From the NCBI RefSeq assembly GCF_008329525.1, contig NZ_NPKQ01000003.1, positions 434,001 to 498,000 of the forward strand: a stretch of DNA of 64,000 nt, in the 5' to 3' direction. The stretch's first letter is position 1; each line of letters begins with the position of its first letter. A model generated the notes under the pieces. The model was given only the letters and a program-made list of their open reading frames with translations. It did not search any database and was not told the origin of the DNA. The stretch is from Tardiphaga sp. P9-11 (GTDB lineage: Bacteria > Pseudomonadota > Alphaproteobacteria > Rhizobiales > Xanthobacteraceae). Shown here in pieces: positions 26,874-36,228 of the stretch. The position numbers and the translations under genes are program-made.

Positions 26874-27892
26874 CGCCCCACCCTCGCGGGCGAACGCCGT
26901 GTCGCTGCACGCGCAGTCTCATATTCGTCGCGCGTGCGGGCGACCAGCGTCGCTACGGGCTCGATTGCAGCAACACCTGAGACAGAGTGGCCTGCGCTCC
27001 AGACGTCGCGCCATCGCTTGGCCCCTGACGTGGCTTGCCGGCCATAGAGCGCATCGGCGCGTTCTTTGGTCATGTCCGACGGCAAATCTTTCGGATCGAG
27101 CCCCGCCGCGACAATCGAGGGAACCAGCGTATTGGTTTCCAGACCGGTGAAGGCCCGTGACAACAGCACGTCATCGAGTTCGGACGTGACGAGCATCTGC
27201 TTGTATTCGTCCACAGCCATGCTCTCCTCGGTGGCGATGAACTTGGTGCCCATATAGCTGAGATCGCAACCCAGCACCTCGGCGGCAAACACCGCCTGCC
27301 CGTCCGACACGCCGCCAGCCAGAACGATGGGCCCTTCATAGAACGAGCGAACCGCACGCACGAAAGAAAAGCCATTAACCCAGCCGGTCTGCCCGCCGGC
27401 CCCCGCTGTCAACAAAACGAGACCATCGACACCGGCTGCAATGGCCTTCTTCGCATGGCGGATCGACGCGACATCGGCGAAAACCATACAGCCCGCCTCG
27501 TGCAGCGGACCGACAACCACATCCGGTGGACCCACGCTGGTGATCACCATTTCGCAGCGATGTCGTATCACCGTGGCAAGATCGTCCTGCAAGCTCTCGC
27601 GACGGATGATGAGATTCGGACAAAACGGCGCGTCGTCCGGCGCGAGTGCGCCGAGAATGCGCGCTATCCAGCTATCGAGTTCATTATCGGTTCGACAATT
27701 GGCCGTCGGAAACGAGCCGATCACACCAGCCCTGCACGCAGCAATAACGAGATCGGGCCCCGACACGCGAAACATCGGCGCAGCGACCAACGGCACCGAC
27801 AGTCGCGGGCGGATTATTTTCTCAAAACGGGATGCACTCGTTTTGCCGCTCGGGTCGTTGATCACGTGGCAGTCGCCCGAAGACAGCGGCAT
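26870..27892 (-). CDS. nitronate monooxygenase / 2-nitropropane-dioxygenase-like flavoprotein
   Basis: 340 residues, FMN TIM-barrel of the NMO family: VPLVAAPMFRVSGPDLVIAA, ASIRHAKKAIAAGVDGLVLL and phosphate-binding FYEGPIVLAGGVSDGQAVFA followed by LGCDLSYMGTKFIATEES. It may oxidise nitronates or be a related enoyl-reductase-like flavoenzyme. Apparently monocistronic. The stop TAG lies inside a CTAG palindrome shared with the AraC gene stop on the other strand. Confidence 0.87.
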   Translation of the reverse strand: MPLSSGDCHVINDPSGKTSASRFEKIIRPRLSVPLVAAPMFRVSGPDLVIAACRAGVIGSFPTANCRTDNELDSWIARILGALAPDDAPFCPNLIIRRESLQDDLATVIRHRCEMVITSVGPPDVVVGPLHEAGCMVFADVASIRHAKKAIAAGVDGLVLLTAGAGGQTGWVNGFSFVRAVRSFYEGPIVLAGGVSDGQAVFAAEVLGCDLSYMGTKFIATEESMAVDEYKQMLVTSELDDVLLSRAFTGLETNTLVPSIVAAGLDPKDLPSDMTKERADALYGRQATSGAKRWRDVWSAGHSVSGVAAIEPVATLVARTRDEYETARAATRRSPARVGR

Positions 27893-27947
27893 TTGTTTCC
27901 ATCCCTCTCATTTTGTCGGGAGGATAACCGGAAAAATCGGGTGACCG

Positions 27948-28118
27948 CTATAAGCTGGACAGAATGCCCGGCATGACGCGGTTACTCCGCGGGCGATGCC
28001 ACTGCATGCTCCTGCGCTTGGCCTTTTCGTCCTTCTTGCGGCCGGAAACAGGCACCGCACCAGCACGTAAAGAACCGGCACGAAGAAGATGCCGAGCTGC
28101 GTGATCAGCCCAGCAAGC
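27948..28118 (-). pseudogene. remnant: C-terminal tail of an RND efflux transporter
   Basis: On the minus strand the translation GLITQLGIFFVPVLYVLVR looks like the last membrane helix of AcrB-type RND pumps. A basic tail (RKKDEKAKR) follows in a shifted frame, ending at TAG 27948-27950, which implies a frameshift near 28040. Nothing upstream (to the right) continues the pump, because a TetR-like tail on the other strand starts at the same point. See the paired fragment at 28121-28258. Only the C-terminus survives, so I call it a pseudogene fragment. Confidence 0.45.
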
Positions 28119-28120
28119 AG

Positions 28121-28258
28121 GTGTCCGAAATGTTGCTCGGCATGGTGTTTGCCAATGTTCATTTCAGGCTGATGACCGACGACAGCTATCGCCTCAACCG
28201 GCGCATGCTGAACACGCGGATCGACCTCGGCATCGCTATGTTCTGCGAACCCGCCTGA
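28121..28258 (+). pseudogene. remnant: C-terminal tail of a TetR-family regulator
   Basis: 46 codons reading VSEMLLGMVFANVHFRLMTD, then SYRLNRRMLNTRIDLGIAMF and CEPA before TGA. This resembles the final helices of TetR regulators that control RND pumps. There is no N-terminal DNA-binding domain; the sequence to the left is the RND tail on the opposite strand. Together the two tails look like the ends of a divergent tetR-RND locus joined by one internal deletion. Confidence 0.42.
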
Positions 28259-28353
28259 TCCCGCTTCCGATTTCTTAACCGATTGATCACCATAATCGGC
28301 CAACCTGCGCCATTGCGCGGCATACCGCTGCGCGCGCTTGGACCGGATACGGC

Positions 28354-28776
28354 ATGTTCCAGATGTTCCTGCGGGCCCGCGCCCAGAACTATCTCCGCAG
28401 CCTTGTCGGCGAGCGTGAGTTCAGGGCGCGCTCAGCCGAGCGCGATGCCGAGACCGATCGCGAGCGGCTGGATTTCGTGCTCTCTGCGCTTGATAGCGCA
28501 CTCGGCAATGCCGAAGCCGAACAGGCTGGCCTTACCCGGCGCGTCGACGATGTGCTGGCGCGCGCAGCCGTGACCTTCGGCAATGGCGACGACGAGTATC
28601 TGACACGGGAGAAGCTCGACAGCGACCATCTGGACTTGTTCGAGACCGAGATCTCAAACGGCCAGCGCCGGTTGCGCGATCTCTCCGTCAGCATCTCGCA
28701 TTTCAAATTTCTGAAGACCGCCATGCTGTCGCGTTTTCCAGATTACAAAGGGCCCGGGTCGCGGGCATCCTCGTAA
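28354..28776 (+). CDS. conserved hypothetical protein, 140 residues
   Basis: Not recognised. A charged, mostly helical protein without a signal peptide or membrane span: RERLDFVLSALDSALGNAEA, then AVTFGNGDDEYLTREKLDSD and DLSVSISHFKFLKTAMLSRF. Heptad-like hydrophobic spacing in residues 35-70 suggests a coiled coil. Codon use matches neighbouring genes and no opposite-strand ORF is more convincing. Convergent with the glycosyltransferase gene, which ends 11 bases downstream. Confidence 0.6.
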   Translation: MFQMFLRARAQNYLRSLVGEREFRARSAERDAETDRERLDFVLSALDSALGNAEAEQAGLTRRVDDVLARAAVTFGNGDDEYLTREKLDSDHLDLFETEISNGQRRLRDLSVSISHFKFLKTAMLSRFPDYKGPGSRASS

Positions 28777-28786
28777 CCGCAGACGC

Positions 28787-29998
28787 CTATTCGCTTTGGG
28801 CGGAATCCTTGGCATCGCTCCAGCGCCGCTTGAAGCCCGCCGTATCCCGCGGGCCGCCATCGCGATTGCGCCGCCGCTCACCGCTGAATGTCCGCATGTG
28901 ATCATTCACAAACGACATCAGTTCGTTGCGGAAACGCTCAGCCGAGAATTTCTCGGCTTGCATGCGGCAATCGGCACGTGAGAACGAACTTTCATTGGCC
29001 ACGAAAGCGCGAACGCATTCCGCAATCGCTTTCGGCTCGTTGGAATCGAAGAACATGCCCGTGCGTAACTCGGGCGAGGCCGACACCGTTTCTCGCGCAC
29101 CACCGCGGCCAAACGCCAGGACCGGTGCGCCCTCGGATTCGGCTTCCACCACGATAATCCCGAAGTCTTCCTCGGCAGCAAAGACAAAGGCACGCGCCGT
29201 CGCCATCAACTCACGCAGCTTCTCGTCGCTGACAAAGCCGACAAATGTCACGTTCGGGCCGGCGATTGCCTTCAATCGCTCCGCATCCGGGCCGTCGCCT
29301 GCAACGATCAACTTCTGATCCGGCAGTTCGGCAAAGGCCTGGATCACGGCTTCGATCTTCTTGTATGGCACCAGACGACTTGCCGCGAGGAAGTGGTCTC
29401 CAGTCGGCAGATCGGCCGGCAGTTTCGACATGGTCACAGGCGGATAGATCACCTTGGCGTCGCGGCCATAGACCTTCTTGATCCGCTTGGCGACGAAATT
29501 GGAATTCGCCAGCATGGCATCCGGCCCGTGGGCCGTACGCACGTCCCAGATGCGGATACGGTGAAGCAGCGCCCGCGCCAACGCGCTCTTGATGCCAGCG
29601 GTATAGCCGCTTTCGTTCAGATAGGCGTGCTGCAAGTCCCACGCGTAACGCATCGGCGAATGCACATAGGATACGTGAAGCTGGTTCGGCCCGGTGATGA
29701 CCCCCTTGGCCACCGCATAGCTGCTGGAAATGACGAGGTCGTAGCCGGACAGATCGAACTGCTCGATCGCGATCGGCATCAGCGGCAGATATGAGCGATG
29801 ACGCTTGCGGATGAATGGCATCTTCTGCAGGAAGCTGGTGCGCGCCTTTTTGAAGCCGATTTTGGCGCGATCTTCCGGCGTCAATACATCGAATAGCGTG
29901 AACACATCCGCTTCCGGATAGCACTGCAATATCTCGCGCAGCACCTGCTCGGCACCGCCCAACGTGTAGAGCCAATCGTGGACGACGGCGACGCGCAT
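28787..29998 (-). CDS. GT4-family glycosyltransferase
   Basis: 403 residues, GT-B fold. N-terminal acceptor domain starts MRVAVVHDWLYTLGGAEQVL; the nucleotide-sugar domain has HFLAASRLVPYKKIEAVI, LIVAGDGPDAERLKAIAG and the retaining-enzyme E-x7-E motif in EEDFGIIVVEAESEGAPVLA. It probably adds a hexose in cell-surface polysaccharide synthesis; donor and acceptor are unknown. The basic tail (RRRNRDGGPR) may bind the membrane. Monocistronic; no other polysaccharide genes nearby. Confidence 0.9.
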   Translation of the reverse strand: MRVAVVHDWLYTLGGAEQVLREILQCYPEADVFTLFDVLTPEDRAKIGFKKARTSFLQKMPFIRKRHRSYLPLMPIAIEQFDLSGYDLVISSSYAVAKGVITGPNQLHVSYVHSPMRYAWDLQHAYLNESGYTAGIKSALARALLHRIRIWDVRTAHGPDAMLANSNFVAKRIKKVYGRDAKVIYPPVTMSKLPADLPTGDHFLAASRLVPYKKIEAVIQAFAELPDQKLIVAGDGPDAERLKAIAGPNVTFVGFVSDEKLRELMATARAFVFAAEEDFGIIVVEAESEGAPVLAFGRGGARETVSASPELRTGMFFDSNEPKAIAECVRAFVANESSFSRADCRMQAEKFSAERFRNELMSFVNDHMRTFSGERRRNRDGGPRDTAGFKRRWSDAKDSAQSE

Positions 29999-30264
29999 AG
30001 GACCTCAATAGCGAAAACGACGAATGTGGGCTGACCTGAAAATAGACCAATGCGCCCCTTCTACAATCCACTCCTACAACTTGCGTTAATTCGATTGCGA
30101 ACCATCGGTAAAAATTGAATCAATTCTGATGTGTTCTGATAACCTCTGGGGAAGATGCTACCCGGTTCGCAGGACGCGGTCCGCGCCCATATTCCATCCA
30201 GGACGGAAGAAAAGCGCATTCTGGCGCACCATTCGCGCCGTTCAGCATAACGAGAGTTTTGCGC

Positions 30265-31203
30265 ATGATGACGTTACGCCAGGTTGAAGTGATCCGCGCT
30301 GTCATGGTGACGGGCACCATTGGCGGCGCTGCCAAACTCCTGAATGTATCTGCTCCCGGTATCAGCCGCCTGGTGAAATACACCGAGAAGTCGCTCGGCA
30401 TCCGCTTCTTCCAGCGCCAGAACGGACGCTACTTCCCGACGCCCGAAGCGCAGAATATTTTCGAGCAGATCAACGGTGTCTACAAGAAAGTCGACGATCT
30501 CAGCGAGATCATCTCCAAAATCGGCCACGGAACGCTGTCGGAATTGCGCATCGGGTCGGTTCCCAGTATCTCGCAGGTGATGGTGCCGCGCGCCATCGAG
30601 CAGGTGCGGCGTCGTTACCCCGGCCTGCGGATCGACATTAACATTCTCAAGCTTGAGGAAGCGATTGATTATCTGCTGCTCGGGCGCGGCGACTGCGTCG
30701 CCATGAGCTATCGGCTCGAACATCCGGGTCTCGACTTCATGCCGCTGGCATCCGGCGAATTGTTCTGCATCGTGCCGGAGGGGCACGAACTCGCAGGTCG
30801 CAAGCAGGTATCGGCCAAGGAGATTATCGGATACCCCCTCATCGGCATCGATCCCAATGATCCGTACGGTCGGATCATGGCGGAGATATTCGCCCGCAAT
30901 AAACTCAAATACGACATCACCATCCGGGCGAGGTTCGGCACCACGGTCTGTGCCTTGGTGAAGGCAGGATTGGGCATCGCGGTCATCGACCAGTTTACGG
31001 TGGCCCACGGCGGCTATCCCGGCGTCGAGCTGATCCGCATCGTCGAGCCCACCCGGTTCGATACCTATGTCGCCGTGAAACGCGGCGCACCGCTGTCACT
31101 GCATATCGAGCATTTCATCGACTGCCTGCGCGCCGAGATGCGCGCAGTCGGCTCTCACAAGATTGCCGCAGCTAAGCCGGCCCCGCGTGTCCGTAAAAAA
31201 TAA
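30265..31203 (+). CDS. LysR-family regulator of the shikimate/quinate module
   Basis: 312 residues from ATG 30265; a TTG at 30259 and the ATG at 30268 are alternatives. Winged helix-turn-helix in the first 65 residues (LRQVEVIRAVMVTGTIGGAA, LLNVSAPGISRLVKYTEK) and a periplasmic-binding-like effector domain (LRIGSVPSISQVMVPRAIEQ). It ends with a lysine/arginine tail (RVRKK). It is transcribed towards the shikimate dehydrogenase gene 104 bases away and is its probable regulator. The effector may be shikimate, quinate or protocatechuate (inference). Confidence 0.88.
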   Translation: MMTLRQVEVIRAVMVTGTIGGAAKLLNVSAPGISRLVKYTEKSLGIRFFQRQNGRYFPTPEAQNIFEQINGVYKKVDDLSEIISKIGHGTLSELRIGSVPSISQVMVPRAIEQVRRRYPGLRIDINILKLEEAIDYLLLGRGDCVAMSYRLEHPGLDFMPLASGELFCIVPEGHELAGRKQVSAKEIIGYPLIGIDPNDPYGRIMAEIFARNKLKYDITIRARFGTTVCALVKAGLGIAVIDQFTVAHGGYPGVELIRIVEPTRFDTYVAVKRGAPLSLHIEHFIDCLRAEMRAVGSHKIAAAKPAPRVRKK

Positions 31204-31307
31204 CATCATGTTATGTTTGTTGTATAACAGGGTAATTGTGTTAGATCGCCGCCGCGCTATCTTCTGCCCCGCTTCTGATGATGATTGACAGTACTGGCCA
31301 TCCGTTC

Positions 31308-32198
31308 ATGACCTCTTCGACGCCCCATACCCCGGCGACGGGCCGACGTTTCCTTACCGGCCTGCTTGGTGCACCGATCGCGCATTCGGCGTCGCCGGCA
31401 ATGCATGAGCGCGCCGCCGACGCCATGGGCGCACGCTGTTACTATCAGCTCATCGAGATCGCCGGTGCCGACCGCAGAGAATTGCGCACCATCCTGGACG
31501 GCGTCCGCCGCCTCGGCTTTGCCGGTATCAACGTAACCTTTCCGTATAAGGAAGCCGTGGTCGATCTGCTCGACGATCTGTCGCCCGGAGCGAAGGCCAT
31601 CGGCGCCGTCAACACGGTCGTGGTCCACGACGGCAGGCTGACTGGTCACAACACCGACACCACGGGCTTTGCAAGAGCCGCCAGGCAACTCGTCGCCAAT
31701 TCTAACCACGGCCCGGTCGCGGTCATCGGCACCGGTGGTGTCGGCAAGGCGATCGCCTTTGCATTGGCCGATCTCGGCGTTTCCGAGATCAGGATCTTCG
31801 ATACGGACACGGCCAAAGCCGAGCATCTCGTCTCGCTGCTTCAGAACAAGCAGAGCATTCGCGTGGCAGACAGCGTCGACGACGCCGTTCGCGGTGCGGT
31901 CGGCATCGTCAACGGGACACCGATCGGCATGTTGCCCAGCCGCGGCACGCCGGTGCCCGATTCGCTGCTGCATGCGGAAGCGTGGGTCGCGGATGCAGTG
32001 TACTCCCCGCTGTGGACGCCGCTGCTCAACGCGGCCAAGGCGAAGGGAGCACCGGTCATGACCGGCCGCGATCTGGCGATCTATCAGGCCGCCGATGCCT
32101 TTGAGTTGTTTACAGGATTCGAGCCTTCAACGATCGAAATGGGAATTGCTTTCGACGCCGTCATGGTCAAAAGGTACCCGACACCAAACGCAGCCTGA
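31308..32198 (+). CDS. aroE: shikimate (quinate) dehydrogenase
   Basis: 296 residues from ATG 31308; ATG 31278 is possible. AroE fold: substrate motif LLGAPIAHSASPAMHERA, catalytic lysine in INVTFPYKEAV, GAVNTVV, the conserved GHNTDTTGF, and NAD(P) site VAVIGTGGVGKAIAFALADL. The acidic residue after the second strand (FDTDTAK) favours NAD over NADP, suiting a catabolic enzyme. It oxidises shikimate (or quinate) to the 3-dehydro form. The neighbours, an ABC importer and dehydroshikimate dehydratase, indicate catabolism rather than aromatic amino acid synthesis. Confidence 0.9.
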   Translation: MTSSTPHTPATGRRFLTGLLGAPIAHSASPAMHERAADAMGARCYYQLIEIAGADRRELRTILDGVRRLGFAGINVTFPYKEAVVDLLDDLSPGAKAIGAVNTVVVHDGRLTGHNTDTTGFARAARQLVANSNHGPVAVIGTGGVGKAIAFALADLGVSEIRIFDTDTAKAEHLVSLLQNKQSIRVADSVDDAVRGAVGIVNGTPIGMLPSRGTPVPDSLLHAEAWVADAVYSPLWTPLLNAAKAKGAPVMTGRDLAIYQAADAFELFTGFEPSTIEMGIAFDAVMVKRYPTPNAA

Positions 32199-32258
32199 AT
32201 GAAGCGGCCGCTCACAAGGCCGCGCCCACAAACACAACAATAGCAACCGGAGGATTCC

Positions 32259-33401
32259 ATGAAGCCAGTGTTTTTGGCGAGCGCCCTGCTCGCGACTGTA
32301 TTGACCGGTGCTGCCATCGCGCAGTCCGGAGCCCCCATTAAACTCGCCAACGTCGCCGAGCTCTCCGGTGGCGGCGCCACCGTCGGCACCAACTGGAAGA
32401 ACGGCATCGATCTCGCTATCGAAGAGATCAATTCCAAGGGCGGCGTGCTTGGCCGCAAGCTGGAAGTGACCCACGCGGACTCGCAGTCCAATCCTGGCGT
32501 CGCCCGCGCGCAGGTTCAGAAGGCACTCGACGCCGAGCCTTACGTCCTGCTCGGGCCCGGCTATTCTGGCTCCGTAAAGGTGACCGCGCCGCTCGCTGCC
32601 GAAGCCGGCATCGCGCAGATCATGGGTGGCGAAGCCGCCGAACTCACCACCGCCGGCAACAAGTTTCTGTTTCGGACGTCGTTTGGCCAGCAGTCCTCGA
32701 TGCCGAAAGTCGCCAAATACATCAATGACGATCTGAAGGCGAAGTCTGTCGCTATCGTCTGGGTCAATAACGACTTCGGCAAAGGCGGGCGCGATTCCAT
32801 CAGCAAGGAATTCGCCAAGTACAACATCAAGGTCGCAGCCGACCTTTCCACCGAAGCTGGTCAGGCCGACTTTGCCGCCGACGTCAGCAAGATCAAGGCT
32901 GCCGCGCCGGACGCAGTATTCGTCTATGTCAACGAAGAAGAGAGTGCGCGCATCCTCAAGGAGCTGAAGCGCCAGGGCGTCACCGTACCGTTGGTCGGCG
33001 AAACCACGCTTGTCGGACAAAAAGTTGTCGAACTCGCCGGCGACGCGGCCAATGGCGCACGCGGCCATGTCGGTCTCACCACCGACGCGCCGGTCGAACT
33101 GGTCAAGGCGTTCCGTGACAAGTTCGTCAAGAAGTACAACTACGTGCCGGACCATAACGGCCTCAAGGGTTGGCTCGCGATCTACATGATCAAGGCCACC
33201 ACCGAAAAGATGGGCAAGGTCGACTCCAAGGGCTTCGCTGACGCCCTGCACGGCTTCACCATCACTGCCGCCAAGGAGCCAGGCATCCTGATGGATGCAA
33301 CCTTCGACGCCAATGGCGACATCGATCGTCAGGGTTTCCTGGTCGAGATCGTGGAAGGCAAGCAGGTCGTCAAGCAGGTGCTGCCGAAGCTGGGTAACTG
33401 A
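32259..33401 (+). CDS. branched-chain-type ABC transporter substrate-binding protein
   Basis: 380 residues, LivK-like. Signal peptide MKPVFLASALLATVLTGAAI cleaved before QSG. Periplasmic-binding fold markers are GIDLAIEEINSKGGVLGRKL and GPGYSGSVKVTAPLAAEAGI. LivK relatives bind amino acids, aromatic acids and other carboxylates. The neighbours suggest shikimate or quinate here. It precedes a palindromic repeat (33417-33463) and the permease genes. Confidence 0.9.
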   Translation: MKPVFLASALLATVLTGAAIAQSGAPIKLANVAELSGGGATVGTNWKNGIDLAIEEINSKGGVLGRKLEVTHADSQSNPGVARAQVQKALDAEPYVLLGPGYSGSVKVTAPLAAEAGIAQIMGGEAAELTTAGNKFLFRTSFGQQSSMPKVAKYINDDLKAKSVAIVWVNNDFGKGGRDSISKEFAKYNIKVAADLSTEAGQADFAADVSKIKAAAPDAVFVYVNEEESARILKELKRQGVTVPLVGETTLVGQKVVELAGDAANGARGHVGLTTDAPVELVKAFRDKFVKKYNYVPDHNGLKGWLAIYMIKATTEKMGKVDSKGFADALHGFTITAAKEPGILMDATFDANGDIDRQGFLVEIVEGKQVVKQVLPKLGN

Positions 33402-33416
33402 GGCTGCTTCTCCTTA

Positions 33417-33463
33417 ACCTCTCTCCGCCTGGCGAAGCTCTGCTTCGCCGGGCGGGGAGAGGT
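33417..33463. repeat. CTCTCC...GGAGAG palindromic repeat between SBP and permease genes
   Basis: ACCTCTCCGCCTGGCGAAG and CTTCGCCGGGCGGGGAGAGG (with T following) form an almost perfect stem with a 5-base loop. It matches the element at 1742-1791. In this position it would protect or attenuate the mRNA after the abundant binding protein. The remaining bases to 33610 hold a related degenerate CTCTCCCCGAACGGCGGGG stem and no ORF I can support. Confidence 0.65.
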
Positions 33464-33610
33464 CGACTGGAACGCGCGAAGCGCGTGGAAGTCGGGTGAG
33501 AGGGCCAGTGCTTTGCTCGCAAGAGCCCCTTACCTCGACCCTCTCCCCGAACGGCGGGGCGAGGGAGCGCACGGCCGGTGCGTCGAAGCGCCAGCCATTC
33601 GGAGAATGCC

Positions 33611-34486
33611 ATGTCCAATCTTCTCGACCTTCTTATTGCGGGCCTCGCGACCGGCGCGATCTACGCGATCGTCGCCGTCGGCTTCACCCTACTGTGGCAG
33701 ACCTCGCAGACCATCAATTTTGCGCAGGGCGAATTCGTCATGCTGCCGGCCTTCCTGATGCTGGCCGTGATGCATGCCGGCGCACCGTTCTGGGTGGCGA
33801 TCGTGATCGGTATTGCGCTGTCGCTGCTGTTGCTCGGCCTCGGGTTCAAGCTGCTGCTGGTCGATCCGATGCTGCGCCATGGCGTACTGCCCCTGGCGAT
33901 TGCGACCATGGCGCTGGCTATCGGTATCAAGGAAGCCGCCAAACAGTTCTGGAGCGCCGAAGCCTCGCCATTTCCTTCAATCATCCCGGGCGGTGACATC
34001 ACGATCTTCGGCCGTATTGTCGCCCTGCAGAGCATCGGCGTGCTGGTGCTTGCGATCCTCGCCGTGCTCGGTCTGACGACGCTGCTGAACCGGACATCGA
34101 TCGGTCACCAGATGCAGGCGGCCGCGCAGAACCCGACGGTGGCGCGCATCGTCGGCGTGCCGGTCGAGCGTATGATCCTCTTGACCTTCCTGATCAACGC
34201 CTTCCTCGTCGCACTGGCGTCGCTGCTCATCACGCCGATCTATCTCGCCAAGTTCTCCAACGGCGAAGTGCTGGGTCAGGCTGCGTTCATCGCCGCCATT
34301 GTCGGTGGTTTCAACCAGGTCCGTGGCGCCATAGCCGGCGGCCTGCTGATCGGCGTCGTCGACAATCTCTCCGCCGCCTATGTCTCAACCCAGTATCGCG
34401 CTGCGGTGCCATTGGTCCTGCTGATCGCGATCATTCTGTTCCGTCCGCAGGGTATGATGGGACGCCCCGAGGAGCGCACCGTATGA
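33611..34486 (+). CDS. branched-chain-type ABC transporter permease (LivH-like)
   Basis: 291 residues from ATG 33611, behind GGAG; an upstream ATG (33578) adds residues from the repeat region. LivH family: GLATGAIYAIVAVGFTLLWQ, INFAQGEFVMLPAF, EAA-like loop GVPVERMILLTFLINAFLVA and the terminal RPQGMMGRPEERTV. Eight or so membrane spans. Stop overlaps the LivM start by 4 bases. Confidence 0.91.
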   Translation: MSNLLDLLIAGLATGAIYAIVAVGFTLLWQTSQTINFAQGEFVMLPAFLMLAVMHAGAPFWVAIVIGIALSLLLLGLGFKLLLVDPMLRHGVLPLAIATMALAIGIKEAAKQFWSAEASPFPSIIPGGDITIFGRIVALQSIGVLVLAILAVLGLTTLLNRTSIGHQMQAAAQNPTVARIVGVPVERMILLTFLINAFLVALASLLITPIYLAKFSNGEVLGQAAFIAAIVGGFNQVRGAIAGGLLIGVVDNLSAAYVSTQYRAAVPLVLLIAIILFRPQGMMGRPEERTV

Positions 34487-35478
34487 CCGCGGCGAAGTAT
34501 CCCAAGATCGGCTTCGGCATCGTCGTTATTGCCGCGCTGATCATCGTCCCGATGAACTTCAACCGCTATGGTCTGTTCATTCTCAGCCAGTGGGCTGTCA
34601 TGACCATCGCCGCCATGGGGCTGAACCTCACGCTGGGCTACGCCGGACAGGTCTCGCTGGCGCAGGGCGCGTTCGTCGGAATCGGCGCCTATGCCGCAGC
34701 GATCATGACATCGAACGGCCTGCCGCTGATCGCGGCTCTGGGCGTCGCCATCGTGCTGTGCTTCGTCATAGGCTGGATCCTTGGCTATCCCGCACTCCGC
34801 GTGCAGCATCATTATCTCGCCTTCGTCACCCTCGCCTTTTCGACGCTCGCCTTCCTCGTGTTCCGCAACGAGGACTGGCTGACCAAGGGCATCTACGGTA
34901 TCAGCAATATCCCGCGCCCCGAGATCTTCGGCTATCCGACGCGGCGACCGTTGCCTTTCTATTATGTCTGCCTCGGTTCGCTCGGCATCGTCTCGCTCGC
35001 AGTCTGGTGGCTGATCCGGTCGCCCTGGGGCCGCGCTTTCATCGCACTGCGCGAAAATCCCGTTCGTGCGCTCTCGCTCGGCATCGACACACGGCGCTAT
35101 ACGCTGATGGCCTTTGCAATCGGTTCCGCACTCGGCGGTATCGCCGGCACGCTCTATGCGCCGCTAACGCAATATGTCGATCCCGTGCCGTTCCATTTGT
35201 CGCTGTCGCTTGATCTCTTGATGATGGTGATCGTCGGCGGCTCTGGTTTCTTCTTCGGACCGTTCCTTGGCGCGATGATCGCCGTGTTGCTGCCGGAATG
35301 GCTGCGCTTCACGCAGGGCTATTACCTGATGCTCTATGCGATCGCGGTGATCGGACTACTGATCTACTCGCCGACCGGAATCCTCGGCATCCTCGATCGC
35401 TTCATCTCGGAACGCCGGACCAAAGCAGCCTCCGCATTGCGCGCCGTGGCAAAAGCAAAACTGGAAACGGCGCCATGA
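34483..35478 (+). CDS. branched-chain-type ABC transporter permease (LivM-like)
   Basis: 331 residues, LivM family: MGLNLTLGYAGQVSLAQGAF, GIGAYAAAIM, ALRENPVRALSLGIDTRRYT and IVGGSGFFFGPFLGAMIAVL. It forms the membrane pore with the LivH-like subunit. The C-terminus is basic. Coupled by ATGA overlaps at both ends (34483-34486 and 35475-35478). Confidence 0.92.
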   Translation: MTAAKYPKIGFGIVVIAALIIVPMNFNRYGLFILSQWAVMTIAAMGLNLTLGYAGQVSLAQGAFVGIGAYAAAIMTSNGLPLIAALGVAIVLCFVIGWILGYPALRVQHHYLAFVTLAFSTLAFLVFRNEDWLTKGIYGISNIPRPEIFGYPTRRPLPFYYVCLGSLGIVSLAVWWLIRSPWGRAFIALRENPVRALSLGIDTRRYTLMAFAIGSALGGIAGTLYAPLTQYVDPVPFHLSLSLDLLMMVIVGGSGFFFGPFLGAMIAVLLPEWLRFTQGYYLMLYAIAVIGLLIYSPTGILGILDRFISERRTKAASALRAVAKAKLETAP

Positions 35479-36218
35479 CCGCGGTTCTCGAAGTTACCAA
35501 CATCCGCAAGAGCTTTGGCGGCATCGCAGCCGTCAATGGTGTCTCCTTCGATGTGCAGGAAGGCGAAATTCTCGGCCTGATCGGCCCGAACGGCTGCGGA
35601 AAATCCACACTGTTCAACTGTATCCTCGGCCAGCTCACACCAAGCGCCGGAGAAGTGAAGGTCGATGGCAAAATCGTCACCGGTATGCGGCCCTCGGAGC
35701 TGAACGGCCTCGGCGTCAGCCGCACGTTTCAGCTTTTGCAGGTTTTTCCAAAACTCTCGGTGCGCGAGAACCTGATCCTTGCGGGCCAGGAGCATCAGGG
35801 CAACATGCTGTCGCGGCTGCTCGGCCCGTCGGACGCCGGTCTCACTGAGGCAGCCAATCAGATGATCGGCTTTTTCAAGCTTGACCATCTCGCCAACGAA
35901 CCTGCAGGCGGCCTCTCCTACGGCCAGCAGAAGCTGCTCGACGCCGCTATGGCCTTCATGGGCGGGCCGCGGCTCGTGCTGCTCGACGAACCGGCCGGCG
36001 GAGTCAACTTGACCATGCTGGCCGACCTCAAGGACCGCCTCACCGCAATCAACCGCGAGAAGCGCGCAACCTTCGTGGTCATCGAGCATAATATGGAATT
36101 CGTGATGTCGCTGTGCACGCGCGTGATGGTGATGGCCGAAGGCAAAGTGCTGGCGATGGGCCGGCCTGACGAAGTCCGCGCCAACCCCGCCGTGATCGAA
36201 GCCTATCTGGGACATTGA
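35475..36218 (+). CDS. branched-chain-type ABC transporter ATPase (LivG-like)
   Basis: 247 residues from ATG 35475. Walker A GPNGCGKST, Q-loop SRTFQLLQVFPKLSV, signature LSYGQQKLLDAAMA, Walker B LVLLDEPAGGVNLTM, H-loop VVIEHNMEFVMSLC. It has the LivG-type end (EVRANPAVIEAYLG). The signature replaces the usual GG with YG, as is common in LivG. Ten bases separate it from the second ATPase gene. Confidence 0.92.
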   Translation: MTAVLEVTNIRKSFGGIAAVNGVSFDVQEGEILGLIGPNGCGKSTLFNCILGQLTPSAGEVKVDGKIVTGMRPSELNGLGVSRTFQLLQVFPKLSVRENLILAGQEHQGNMLSRLLGPSDAGLTEAANQMIGFFKLDHLANEPAGGLSYGQQKLLDAAMAFMGGPRLVLLDEPAGGVNLTMLADLKDRLTAINREKRATFVVIEHNMEFVMSLCTRVMVMAEGKVLAMGRPDEVRANPAVIEAYLGH

Positions 36219-36228
36219 GGATAATGCC

